Positions 1-10,839 of a DNA stretch of 64,000 nucleotides are shown here, in pieces. Below the pieces are notes generated by a model that made no database searches, was not told the origin of the DNA, and saw only the letters and a program-made list of their open reading frames with translations. The stretch is taken from contig CAJINV010000002.1 of NCBI GenBank assembly GCA_905178155.1, forward strand, positions 1,401,809-1,465,808, given 5' to 3'. This DNA is from Amoebophrya sp. A120 (lineage: Eukaryota > Sar > Dinophyceae > Syndiniales > Amoebophryaceae). The position numbers and the translations under genes were made by a program. Each line of letters opens with the position of its first letter. The first letter of the stretch is position 1.

Positions 1-308
1 GGATGTGTCAGGATTTAAATCGACAAAGTTGAAATAATAACTTGCAATGCATAAAACGGATGAAAGTTGTATTAACCTAACCCAGTTTCCAACTGGCGCA
101 TGACAAATTTGGGTAGACAAAAAAAAACAGTCTGTCATGCTGTTTGGGTAAGGAAGGCGCCTTTTGTCATGCTACTTTAGCAGCTCAGTTTCTACTTACC
201 CCTCAACAGGCTTACAATCTGCCTCACTTGCCTCCTCTGCAGGAGAGGCACTCTGTGGGCTGCATTTTATGCATGACAAACTATTACAACTTTGACGATT
301 TCAATCCC
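1..308. mobile_element. Introner, family C, cut by window start
   Basis: Begins inside the family C left terminal repeat (GGATGTGTCAGG) and carries the same interior as the copies at 18413 and 40783. The right end reads TTCAATCCCTCCTGC where the other copies have TTCAATCCTGAC...CCATA, so the right terminal repeat is degenerate and no target duplication can be scored. Confidence 0.7.
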
Positions 309-372
309 TCCTGCTTGGTATCTTTATCCGCCTCGACGTCCAGAATTGCTGGTAGGCCGAAGTTTTCCAGAA

Positions 373-399
373 ACAGCGATCCTGGAGGGTGGAGTGCTC
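373..399. repeat. 27-bp direct repeat, copy 1
   Basis: The 27 bases here are identical to 1466-1492, which lies in the last exon of the AT-hook gene. On the minus strand one frame of both copies reads EHSTLQDRC. The copy may be a fragment of a related gene end lying to the left. Confidence 0.8.
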
Positions 400-1260
400 T
401 GTTCTTGTATCTAGCACGGGCGGTCGCTCCGCGACCGCCGGAGAGGTATGGAGGAGACAAGGACGCGATGGGCCCGATTTCATACTAGGAAGGTTGCATT
501 CCTCGCGGGGAAGGGGCAGGAGGCGATACGCGTACCCCAAGCGGGTTTGTCCCTGGGCGCCGGCGACCACTAGAGCCTCACGCCCGACGCCCCCTGGCCC
601 ACCTCGATGGAGGGGGGGCGACGAGCCTTCTGGCCGGTTTGCACTTTGCGAGTACCCCCCAAGGTGGGCGAGCTACTATGTGCATTTTGCTGGACACCCA
701 CGGGAAAGTGGCCGCGGCATAAGAGACCCTACTTACGCGAAGGGACGGGCCAGCCATGCGCAGCGGCCCACCCACCGCGGCGGGAGTGGGAGCCCGCGAT
801 GCGCATGAAAGGCGAGCGGGGCTGGAGAAAAGGGGCGGCCTGCCCTTCCGAAAGGCAGGAATACCCGCACCGTCCCTTGCTGCACTCGCGCAGCCAATAT
901 TACTCTGGCCCCCTGCCCCTGCGCCTCCGTTGGCAGCGCCAAGGGCCGCGCACGCAATTGCAATAACCCGCGCCGCGCCCCCACTGCCCCAAGGGCCAAC
1001 ATTCGCCTCTCCCGGACCTCCCTCCCTTCTGCAAAGCGCCCCACACCGTCCCCCGCACCCCGCACCGCCACCCACCCGAGAGCACGGCGGCGGCCTGCCC
1101 GCTGCGAGTTTCTTCGCAAGGGGCAAGGGAAGCCGGCAACACGCACAAGCGGCGCGCCGCAGGCTCGCAGCGAGGCTTTTTTGCGGGACAACGCGCGATC
1201 TGGGTGCGCTTGTTTCAGACCACCTCGGCGCCCGCAGAGGCCTCGGCGTTCGCGCTTTGG
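400..1260. other. GC-rich block, no supported gene
   Basis: This stretch is far richer in G+C than the exons and introners around it and is open in several frames on both strands, as expected from base composition alone. Its texture (CGCGCC, GCCGC, and AATTGCAATAACCC near 954) resembles the GC-rich blocks at 61500-63600. No conserved protein is recognisable in any frame, so the overlapping frames are not annotated as genes. Confidence 0.5.
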
Positions 1261-1267
1261 GTTTTGC

Positions 1268-1425
1268 CCAGATTTCTACTAGTACGCGCTCTACTAGTAG
1301 CCCGTCCCCGTTCTACTAGTAGAATTTTTGCTTTCCTGTCCCGTTAAATTTAATAGTAACACTTCTTACTAGTAAAAATTTTCAGCTTTTCTTTACTAGT
1401 AAGATTTTTACTAGTAGAAATCGGG
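1268..1425. repeat. Cluster of TACTAGTA palindromes
   Basis: The self-complementary word TACTAGTA, mostly as CTACTAGTAG or TTACTAGTAA, occurs about seven times in roughly 150 bp across the 3' end of the AT-hook gene. It encodes the low-complexity end of that protein in the frame used here. It could be a simple repeat or a 3' processing or binding signal. Confidence 0.7.
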
Positions 1426-4400
1426 CCATACGCCAATCGCACTTCTTGCCGTATAGTAGATAGGGACAGCGATCCTGGAGGGTGGAGTGCTCGGTTGTAG
1501 TAGAAATTCTGCAACTGCTGCTGCCAAGATGTTGTATTTGTTGTCGGACCACCAGTACTATTAACGGGCGCCGGAAAAGCAACTGTTTTCGCCCCGGCAG
1601 CAGCCCGGGCAGCTGATGCAGCTCCAACAAGTGACAAAAGATTCTTTTGTCGTTCTGCAACTGCTAGACCATGATTTGGGTTGACGACCGGAACATGACC
1701 CTTGTTCTGCTTCGGTGGCCGACCCCGGCCTCGCTTCGGTGGAACCACGACCGGGATAATTTCCTTTGGAGAAGGAGGTGGCGCTGGTACTACTACGGCC
1801 GCTTTTGGTGCTGGTTGCGCACCTGGAGGTGCAACTCCTGTCGTTTCCTGCGCAGATTTGACCACATTGCTAGTCTTCTCTTCAACCTTCGCCACCTTCG
1901 GCGGCCGCCCACGTCGCTTCATCGGTTTTTCCAAAGTGACTGTTGGCGGATCATATTTATTGATATTCTGCGCAGGAGCTGCCCCCGTGCTGTTGCCATG
2001 ATGATCCACAGTCGCGCCATCGTTCGGCAAGAGTGAAGGTTCTGCAGCTGGAACTTCGTTCGCAGTCGCGGAAGAGGAAGAAGAAGATGAAAGAGGACCA
2101 TAAAGTTTCGGAGCCTTCTTGTTTTCGTGATCCCCCTCGAGGTCCACGTCCATCGCGTCGCCGGTATCATGGTCGTCGGTCTCAACACCACAACGAATCA
2201 GAACTTCCCTGCTTCGTTTGTTCGACGCTCCTGCTGTCGCAGTTTCTGGCAAGAAGCTCGACGGCGCGGAGGTGATGGGGGCCGCCACGATACTGCTGAC
2301 CAAAATACTGGAAGATGTTGGAGTAACAAGGCGTGTGTTGTTCCCTGGCAGTACTTCTTGCTGCGCCACACTAGATGTAGTCGAAGGGAACAAATTACTG
2401 GAGAAGCTGCTGCTAGAGCTGCCAGTGCTGTTTACCAAATGACAACCACCATCCGCCGTCGTAGAACTGGACGAGGTGCTGGCCATTTTCATCGGGGGTA
2501 GTGGAACCGCCGCACCAACAAAACCCAGAACAGTACTCTGGTTCTTGGTCATCTTCCCGCTTTTGTTGAGAATGCTCTTCAACATCCTGTACTTTGCTTT
2601 CAAACCTTTCACGAGAGCGTCGTCTTTCTCTATCACGCTGTGGTAAGATTGAAAGACGTTGTCCTGGTTTTCCTTTTCGACGCCACAGGCAGACTTACAA
2701 CTACCCCCCTGCTTATCCGCCTCGACATTATCCAGGATTTCCTTTTTCAACTGTCCGTAGTTTTTGTTATTTCCATCCCAGTGTCCGTAGAAGAACATGT
2801 GTTCGTGGTCGTGGCGTGTCATCTTCCTCTTCATCGTATTGTCCACAGGAGCGGGGCTGCAGCTTTTAGATGTTGCAGAAGAGGACGATAATGTTGTTGA
2901 ACCTGGTTGTTTTTTGTTTTTCGCTTTGACATTTTTCCCATGATGATCGGCCCCTGGCATAGTACAACCTGATGCTGTTGCTGCTCCTGGCACCACTCCT
3001 GCGTTAGAAGTACTATTCACCAGTCCCAGCCGTTTCAGCTGGTTTCGCACGTGTTCCTCCCGAACAAACCGAATCATTTGCCCGATGCTGCCCGCCGTCC
3101 GGAACCAACCGTGCGCGTCTTTCATGTTTCGCAAGGATTCGTTAAACTCCTTCGGATCCACCGGGTTGATTTTCAACTGCGCCAGCTTCGGCTTACTGTA
3201 ATCCTTCTTCGGGTGACAAAGCAGGGAGAAAAGAGAGGAGAACTGTTGGTTTTCCTCTGACCAAAATTTGTCGTAACTCCCGTTGTCCTTATCCAGCATG
3301 CCGTTGATCTCCGCGTGGTCCAGCACAATCTGCCTTAAATCGAACAGCGTGGCCCCTTGTAGCACAAAATTCGCCGGCGACTCGTCCGGCACTAGCGATT
3401 CCCACACCGCGACCCGGGCGTTTCGCTCCGCAAACTGGTTCGTCTGTGCGCACTTCCGGACGTTTCTCTGGAAAATTTTATCCATCCGGGCGAGGAAGAT
3501 GCTCTCCGAGGTTTTCTTGTCGAAATCGTCCAGGTCCAAGGCCTCCTGGATCGCCTTATCCTGTGCACAAGTATCGTATTCGTATAAATGCAATTCTTGC
3601 ATTTTTTTTTTCAAGGTAAATCCGCATTACAAATCTTAATTCTCATGCTGAGGAAATTTGACATGCATTTATACGAGTACGATACTTTTGCAGTTCATAC
3701 GCCTCGTTAAAGAGCGATACGTGCATCCAGAGCAGCTTGGACGGGCGCCAGACCTGCATCTGATTCCGGTTCGCGAGAATGGTTTCCAAGCCCGTGCGGT
3801 CGTCTGGAGCGTTGAAAGGGACGCCCTGAGGAGGTGCCAGCGATGCCGCAGCTGGAGCGGATTTTGCTTTTGGCGGCACAGGTCCAGGTGGTACAACCGC
3901 GGGAAATAAAGCAGAATGGGAGGTCGCACCCTGGCCGCCCGACGTCGGGTGGGTACTTGCAGTAGTCGTGGTGCTACTACCCGCGTTTGCTGCTGCTGTA
4001 GTTCCCGCAGCTCCTGCAGGAGCTCCAGTTTCATTATTTTCCCCGCCACCGGGAGTCAATCCGACCGTCGTGGACTGGGGCGAGTCGTGCTGTTTCTTGG
4101 TTGTACTAGTGGTTGCCACTTTTTCCTTTTGGTTGGCGTTTGATGTTGTACTAGTATCGCTGGTCTTGTTCTTAACCGCCGACGTCGCAAGTGATGTTCC
4201 ATTGCCGCTTAGTGCCACGGAAGGTTTCTCGTTATTATTCGTGGACGTGACCTTCTCCGTATTTGTATTCTCCTCTTGTTCCGGATCCTGACCCGCACGA
4301 TCGTCCGATGTTGATTCTACAATAGGCTTAATATCGCGGCCCTGATCAGTCGTGGCAAGGACAGGACCTGCTCCTGCTACGGGTGCGCGACTTGCTTCTG

Positions 4401-7400
4401 CAGTTGTTGTGACAGGAGCAGGATCACTTCGTTTCTTGTCTGCGGGCGCCGCTTTATTCTCCGCCGCCGGCACCACGACGGGCTCTGCAGAAGAAGAAGT
4501 TGTAGCAGTTAAAGTTGTACCTTGATGCTGTTCTTTCTGCTCTGGAGACACGGGCGCACCCCCTGTTTCCGCCGGAGACACTGGTTTTTTCATCCGATTC
4601 CGCTCCTCTTGCCACTCCCGAAACTTTCTTTCCTCGAGATCTTTCACTCGCTGCATCTCGTTGCGCTTTTTTTGATACAAGTCGAACATCGCAGTGTAAA
4701 ACTTTTTCCGGACAGCAATCGGACACTCGGGATTGTACGCGTGGACCAAGACCCAGTCGTTGTAGTGGAGAAAGCCGAAACTATCCACCGTTAATATCCT
4801 CAGCAAAAACGTCCCAACCCCAGAGTTGTCATGCAAATGCGCAATGACAGGAAAATTTGTAATGCGCATCTCCATAAGAGGCATTTCCAATCGTGTTTTG
4901 GACTTTGTAATGCTGTAAACAGAATGAGAAGCTGGGTTTCTCATGCGGGTGCCCGTGCAAGCCAGCATTTACACTGCAGATGGAAACTTGTCATGCGCAA
5001 CTGCCAAAACTTGGAGATTTGTGCTGCAGACTTACCAACTTGACTTATGAAGGTGGGGACGCTTTTACACAGGATAGTTAACGGGCAGTCGTGCTTCTGA
5101 ATCCCGTTCACGCGGACGTTCCGCGGGCTCACCGCGGTGTAGAAAAATTTGTTTCGCAAGAGCTGGTACTCGGTGGGGTCTAAAGTGTCGTCCAGACCGC
5201 ACTCGTAGATGGTGTTCACCCGCGTCGAGCGCCACCGACCGTGGAGCCAATGCAGGGGATATATCATCTTGTACCAAAACTTTTCGTGCATGCGTGCCTT
5301 CGCCATCATCTTCTGTTTGTCCGTCCACCGAAATTGCACCGGCTTCTTCACCATCTGCTTCTGCTCTTTTTCTTCAAAATGCGCCCGGTTGCGGTTTTCC
5401 AGGTTCAGTCGTTGGTACCGCTGTTCGGTGGTGGATTCAAAGTTGTCCTCGAGGTTCTCGTGCTCTAGTTGATGTACTAATTGCGAGCTTGGACGACTTT
5501 GTTCCAGTTGTGGTGGCGGTGCGACAGAAGTTGTGCCAGAACCGGCGGCAAAAATATTGTTCTTGTTACCCGTGCGTGTTTTATTATTTCCCTTGGTACT
5601 ACAACCTTTAGCGGCTTTCGGTTTCGAAGAAGACGAAGAAAATGTCTTGGCATTGCTTTTTCCCCCCTTCATCTTGACCCCCCGTCCTGCTCCCACCCCC
5701 GCATGAAGATGATCCGGCAACGGATGCTTCCGCGGCCGGCCCCGCGGCCTGCCGGTGTATACAGGTTTTTTTGAATTTGCACTTTTGGTAGTACTGTTCT
5801 TTGTATTTTTCTTTTTTCCACCGTCGTTGAGGATGTTCGCATCCCCATCGTGGTCGTCGAGATGAAAATCGGCGGAAAATAAATCCTGATTCCTCAGAAG
5901 TTCCGGTGGGAGCAACGTCTGCGCTGGGAGATTTTTTGATGACTGTGCACGTTGTTGACCAGCGGATGTTGCTGCTGATGGTTTCAACATCTTCGGGACG
6001 TGTTGTTGTACTCTTGAAAACGAAGAAGCTGAAGCTCCTCCTTTAATATTTCCAGCTGCGGGGGGAAGAGCAGCAAGCGGTCTTTGTGCAGCAGATAACG
6101 ACTTCGATTTCGCGTCAGGAGAAGGATTTTGCCCCCAGAACCTCATCTTCATCTTTTGTGCCCATGATGATTCTTGTTGCGCGGTAGGTGGACCAGGAAG
6201 ATTTTTTGCCGGAGGAACAGGAGGAGAAAGAACCGTGGATTTATTTCCAAGAGCCTGGCTGTTCATATTATTTCCCTTGTTCGCGCGATCATCATCCTTG
6301 GCTGTAGCTGCTGTTCCCGTTGTTGTTCCACCTTGTCGCGCCATTAGTTCTTGGCCTCCTTGTTGTGTCGTCGTTTTCTCTACTTGCTTGTCACCGACCT
6401 GTAAGGATGTAGAAGAAGAAGCGGCTGCGCCGGCTGCACTAGTACCAACAACATCCACCACCGCTTTTTTCCCCCCGGCTGCATCACCACCAGCACCTCC
6501 AGTCGCGCGGCCAAGGGTAGTTGATTTCCGACCGCGCCCCTTCCCTCCGGCGTGGTCAACACCCGCACTACCGTCTTTACTTTCGTGGTCAACAACATCA
6601 GAAGACGACTCTGCCAGAAGAAGCGGTGGTCGGCTCTTACTTTTCCCACGGCCACTGGGATTTCTGACGGGACCGTCCACACCCGCGCCGCTCTTCCTCG
6701 GGCGCCCACGAGTTGTTGTACCACCTGCTGCTCCAGCGGCATCACAACTACTTTTGAAGGCCCTAAAATATCCACCTTTTCGCCCATCTTTTCAAATTTT
6801 GGCCAGTTGATTGCTCGGCGCCCTCGCCGATTATCGCGCAGCGCCTCTTCGATGGCGGCTGCGCGTCCGCCTTTGCAAACGCGCCAAGCCGGGCTGTTCT
6901 ATTTCTGCCCCGAGGCCCGGGGCTGTATGGAGCATCTTTTCCATAACGAAGCCACAAGAGACCCGAGCAGTTTACTCTTCTGTGGTTTCCAGGATTTGAA
7001 AAGATGCTGAAGGAACATCTCTTCGAATTTCAAAAGGCGCTAAAGAGGAGGGTCGCCTGCTCTTCTGTGCTTTTTAAAATTTGAAAAGATGCTGAAGGAG
7101 CATCTTTTCAATTTTTGAAGCCGCAGAAGACGGGGTCGGCTTACTCGTCTGTGGTTTTCAAAATTTGAAAAGATGCTAAAGAAGCATCTTTTCAATCTTC
7201 GAAGCCGCAGAAGAGCCGATCCGTTTTCTGTCCTGAGGTTGCCAAGATTCGAGAAGATGCTGAAGGAGCATCTTTTCAAATTTGACATGCCGCAGACGAG
7301 GAGGGCAGCTGGCTGTTCTGTGGTTTTCAGGATTTGAAAAGATGCCGAGGGAGCATCTTTTCAAATTTGAGAAACCACGCAGAGGGAGGTCAGCTCAGTC

Positions 7401-8565
7401 TTCTGTGGCTTCCAAAATTTGAAAAGATGCTACCAGCGCATCTTTTCAAATTTCGACAGCCGCGGAAAGGGTGAGCAGCCTATTCTTCTCCGTGCCTTTC
7501 AAAATTCGCAAACTTGCTGAGGGTGCATCTTCGCAATCTTCGGAGCCACAAAAGAGGCAAGCAAACAGGTGTCGCCAGAGGCACGGCTTTGCTTACCATC
7601 TGGCGACCCGCCAGCTGGAGCGCAAGTTAAAGCCTTGGACTCTCGTCAGCGATTCTCTGTCTAGGTTCATCAAAGGGGTTGCCAAAAAGGTTTATCAAAA
7701 TCCACCATACCGTGGGGAATAGCTCAAGTTAATGAGCTCCTTTTTAACCTCATCGAAGGGGTTGTCAAAAAGGTTTGCAAATTTTGAAAAGATGCTGAAG
7801 GAAACATCTTTTCAAAATTTGACAACCTTAACAGAGCAAGTGCTTGCGTTGTTGAGGTTGTCAAATTTTGAAAAGATGTCTCCTTCAGCATCTTTTCAAA
7901 ATTTGGAGAGTGAGCAGCCACTTATCAAAATTTGAAAAGATGCAGAAAGAGCATCTTTTCAAAATTTGATACTTCCGTTGTTCGGGTTGTCAAATTTTGA
8001 AAAGATGCTTCCTTCAGCATCTTTTCAAAATTTGGAAAGTGAGCAGCCACTTATCAAAATTTGAAAAGATGCAGAAAGAGCATCTTTTCAAAATTTGATA
8101 GCTTGCAAAGTTGAAAAGATGAGCACTTTGCGTGGCTGCATCTTTTCAGCTTCTCTCTCGGCCGAGTGAATGCATTCTCCCGGTTTTGTTCTTGTTTCTG
8201 CATGTCGCGGAGATGTGCGTGACTAGTTGGCCTCGCAACTCCTACCACAATCCTCCACCAAGCTGCAAAAAGAAAAACAAGACCCGGAAAATCTGTCAGG
8301 CAATATGGCCAGCCAGGATCGGCGGTCGAGCTGCTCGAGAGGCTTTATGTATGGGAATGCAACAAAATGGCGGCAAACCGATAGGGCAAATTTTGAAAAG
8401 ATGGGCGTAGAGATGGATTTTTTAGGGCCTACAACTACCTGCTGCTCCAGCGACCCCACGAGTTGTTGTACCACCTGCTCCAGCGGCATCACAACTACTT
8501 TTCCGCCCGTCGCCAGCACTTTTAGCGGCGCGGGCGACACTTTTCTTGCTGCCCTTTGGCGGCAT
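1350..8565 (-). CDS. Large AT-hook protein, probably chromatin-associated
   Basis: Exons run 8565-8475, 6724-5077, 4794-3700 and 3556-1350; with one target-duplication copy counted per introner the sum is divisible by three, giving about 1676 residues. The start MPPKGSKKSVARAA is chosen because the next exon has no upstream ATG in frame. Intron 1 is GT-AG, the other two are introners (families G and B). Four AT-hook cores are visible: RGRPRKSG near residue 37, GRPRGRPRKHP near 360, RRGRPPKV near 1475 and RGRGRPPKQ near 1545. AT-hooks bind the minor groove of AT-rich DNA, so a nuclear role is likely. A conserved-looking middle part (FWYKMIYPLHWLHGRW, then VSLFNEAIQEALDLDDF) lies between Ser/Ala/Thr-rich spacers, but I recognise no catalytic domain. 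The C-terminal end over the TACTAGTA cluster is the least certain part. Confidence 0.7.
1466..1492. repeat. 27-bp direct repeat, copy 2
   Basis: Identical to 373-399. It lies in the last exon of the AT-hook gene, where the gene frame reads RALHPPGSL across it. Confidence 0.8.
3557..3699. mobile_element. Introner, family B
   Basis: Ends TATCCTGTGCACAAGTAT and its complement ATACTTTTGCAGTTCATA; flanked by CGCCT on both sides. Exact removal joins the codons for VSLFNEAIQEALDL in the AT-hook gene. Confidence 0.9.
4795..5076. mobile_element. Introner, family G
   Basis: Left end TATCCTCAGCAAAAACGTCC, right end GGGGACGCTTTTACACAGGATA; target duplication GTTAA. Removal gives HDCPLTVDSFGFLHYND without a frame break in the AT-hook gene. 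Confidence 0.88.
6705..6755. repeat. Duplicated exon segment, downstream copy
   Basis: 51 bp matching 8455-8502 with one 3-bp indel. On the minus strand both read SCDAAGAGGTTTRG or SCDAAGAAGGTTTRG. Each copy holds the AG|GT at which intron 1 of the AT-hook gene appears to start and end. Confidence 0.85.
6905..8130. repeat. Array of nested palindromic hairpins
   Basis: About fifteen diverged units carry GAAAAGATGCTGAAGGAGC followed by the complementary GCATCTTTTC, each able to fold into a stem of about 14-17 bp with a small loop. In the left part (6905-7560) units recur about every 90 bp and are bordered by AGCCGCAGAAGA and TCTTCTGTGG, themselves complementary. In the right part (7770-8100) a unit of about 125 bp with two hairpins is repeated twice almost exactly. 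The array lies wholly in intron 1 of the AT-hook gene. Open frames across it only repeat the hairpin and are not taken as genes. Confidence 0.9.
8455..8502. repeat. Duplicated exon segment, upstream copy
   Basis: Partner of 6705-6755. It contains the end of exon 1 of the AT-hook gene. The adjoining bases 8386-8433 also match 6756-6800, but as a reverse complement (gaaaagatgggcg and its complement), so the duplication is partly inverted. Confidence 0.85.
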
Positions 8566-10839
8566 GGTTTATTTTTGTATAAAGTCCTTGTCGTGTGTAC
8601 GGTATTTTCGTGCGATATCTTCTACGTATGATTGGATCAGAATCACGTGAAGACGGTCGCAGTGATTAGTGTACAGTGATTTCTTCTTTGTAAAGTACGC
8701 GCGCTATTTAAGTTCACAACACTGACTTACTTTCTTTCTCTTTCGTATAAACCGAGCTGGATACTTACTTACTTATTTGGGTACGAAATAAAACAAGGTG
8801 AACGTGATGAAGGTGCGTTTTGATTGCAGTCCGTAAGAACCCAGGGCGCAACTTCCGATTGTTTCACGGGAGGTGAAAGAACGAAAGAGACTCCTTTGGC
8901 AGCAGACTGGGTAGAGGCTTGCTAACTTGAACAACAAGAAGTAACAGAACAGAGTGTACTATGACTAAAGCAAAAAGTCACGTGCCGGTGAGGGATAGGA
9001 ACAGAGTCGAAACAACGAGTTGACAGTATTTGGTCCTCTTATTTTTCCGATTTTGTGTACGAGAAATACTTGAAGAATATAGGGAAAGTCTGCATTGCTG
9101 TGGTAACAAACGCACAGAACGGCAACGCGGTGAGAACGAAGGCGTTTCGGCCAGAATTCTCAAACGCGCAGTCGTTTTGCCTGCGACAAGGGAAAAGAAC
9201 TGCTTCACCTACTTCCCTACTTCTTTGACGAAAACTAGACTACACTTTCTTGTTTCGACTATCAACATCAAAGAAACCTTTTTCCTAGAAGTGAGGCGCG
9301 GCGGCCGGGTGTTACAAATTTACACGACGAAAAACGACTTTGCAGTCAGAAGAGAATGAACTGCTGAGCTCTTGCTATCTTTCTGTTGCCGTAAAAATAT
9401 GCTGCTCAAAGTGAATTGACCTATGAACAAGATTATCGTAGGACAATGTACTTTTGATCAAACATGTACTTACTTCTTTTTCGAAAAACAACTTATGGAC
9501 TAAGTAGTTCTCATCTGGAAGAAGTCGCTGTCAGTTGTTTTTTCGCTTCATGTGCTCCTCCGTGCTTTCGCCTGTAGCACTCCTAAAACGTCGTGTTCAA
9601 CATCGCGATAGACAGCGACGAGAGTAGCCTATGGTGTTTAACAGGTACAGGCTTGACCACTCCTCACAAATGGAGGATAGCACAACCTCTATCTAACAAT
9701 ACACAGCTATCAGAAATGACGCGGAGGTCTTGTGGAATGGAAAAGTGTTAGTTGTGTTGAAAGTGCCATGATGAGCTTGAAAGGATCCGTACGCACGTGA
9801 GATCTTTTTCACAGAAAGTTGCCTTGCCGAGTGACAGCACACGCGTAGTAGTTGCCTTGTTCTCAAGTGATGTTGAATGTGTCAAGGTCAACTACGGCTA
9901 GTAGTAGTGTTTGACAACACCATGATTGATGGAAAAATAATGCTCGCTGCATTGAACGGACGCTTTGCTTCTCTCCTCTAGTGCGCTGCCCTACTAGAGT
10001 ACGTAAGTGCTACTTCGCTTGACGGATGTCTAGCTCTTAGGCTAGGAGAGTTGTACTGTGTCTAGTGCTGGAATAAGGATGAATGAAATCTGTAAAATAC
10101 GACTGAGGATCCTGGTCAACTACATGGGGCTAGTGCGCTGTCCGCTTAGTACGCGTAAAGGAACATCCTCGACAGCATGGAGCACTTGTGCCGCGAAGAG
10201 CTGATGTCAACATCGCTTCCATAGATGTTGCGAGGTGGAGCCTCTTTTTGTCAATTAGATGGAAAAACCAGGCTCCTGGCTTGCGATAAAGTACAACTTC
10301 TTCCTTGCGTCATTCAATTTTTTCAGTGGTCTCCCTTAAGTATAAATATTGCCAACCCACGCACTCACTCTATCACCGCCAATGTCAGAAGCAGTTTTTT
10401 TTTGTTCTAAATTTCTGTTTTTCGCTGTGGCAATACAAGCTGCATAATTTCTTGGAAAGACGCTAATCGAAAGCGAAAGCAACACTAGTGTAACGGTAAA
10501 GCCCATGGCGATCATAATAGGAAAGAAGTTCTGCAATGGCACCGTGAAGGTGAAAAAAACGTGAAATACAACATCGCCTTTTCTTCCGAGCTCTTAAGCT
10601 GGCAGCCGGCTGCTTTGGCCGTGCGTTTCCGCCTTAGGAGCGTCGCATAATATTCTCACAGGTTTTCTAGTTCAGTTTTGTTTCGTTCAAGTACTGGTCT
10701 AAAGAAAAAGTCAAAGTATACTCCAGCTTTGTTCTGAAAGCAAATTTGTCGGCGGCGAAATACTCGCGGAAACCAAATATCCAGTTCAGTATCTACACTG
10801 AGGAGATGAAAAAATGACACTATTTCCATCCCCCACAAC
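8566..10839. other. 2.3-kb intergenic region, no supported gene
   Basis: Lies between the start of the AT-hook gene and the end of the membrane-protein gene. Only short open frames occur, none with a recognisable domain, and no introner ends are seen. It should hold the promoter of the AT-hook gene and the 3' flank of the next. The one frame worth noting is minus 10336-10542, listed separately. Confidence 0.6.
10336..10542 (-). CDS. Possible small membrane protein (68 residues)
   Basis: An ATG frame with a clear hydrophobic segment (IMIAMGFTVTLVLLSLSISV) near the N-terminus, followed by a polar, basic tail. The layout is that of a small single-pass membrane protein, and it lies in the same direction as all other genes. 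I do not recognise the family, and chance open frames of this length are common here, so this is tentative. Confidence 0.25.
   Translation of the reverse strand: MPLQNFFPIMIAMGFTVTLVLLSLSISVFPRNYAACIATAKNRNLEQKKTASDIGGDRVSAWVGNIYT

Noticed and set aside
578-1319. Ala/Arg/Pro-rich open frames at the left end
   Set aside because: Same compositional artefact; no frame is favoured and no family is recognised.
6905-8130. CRISPR-like array of spaced repeats
   Set aside because: The repeats are palindromes with diverged linkers of uneven length in a eukaryotic intron; there are no unique uniform spacers and no cas genes.
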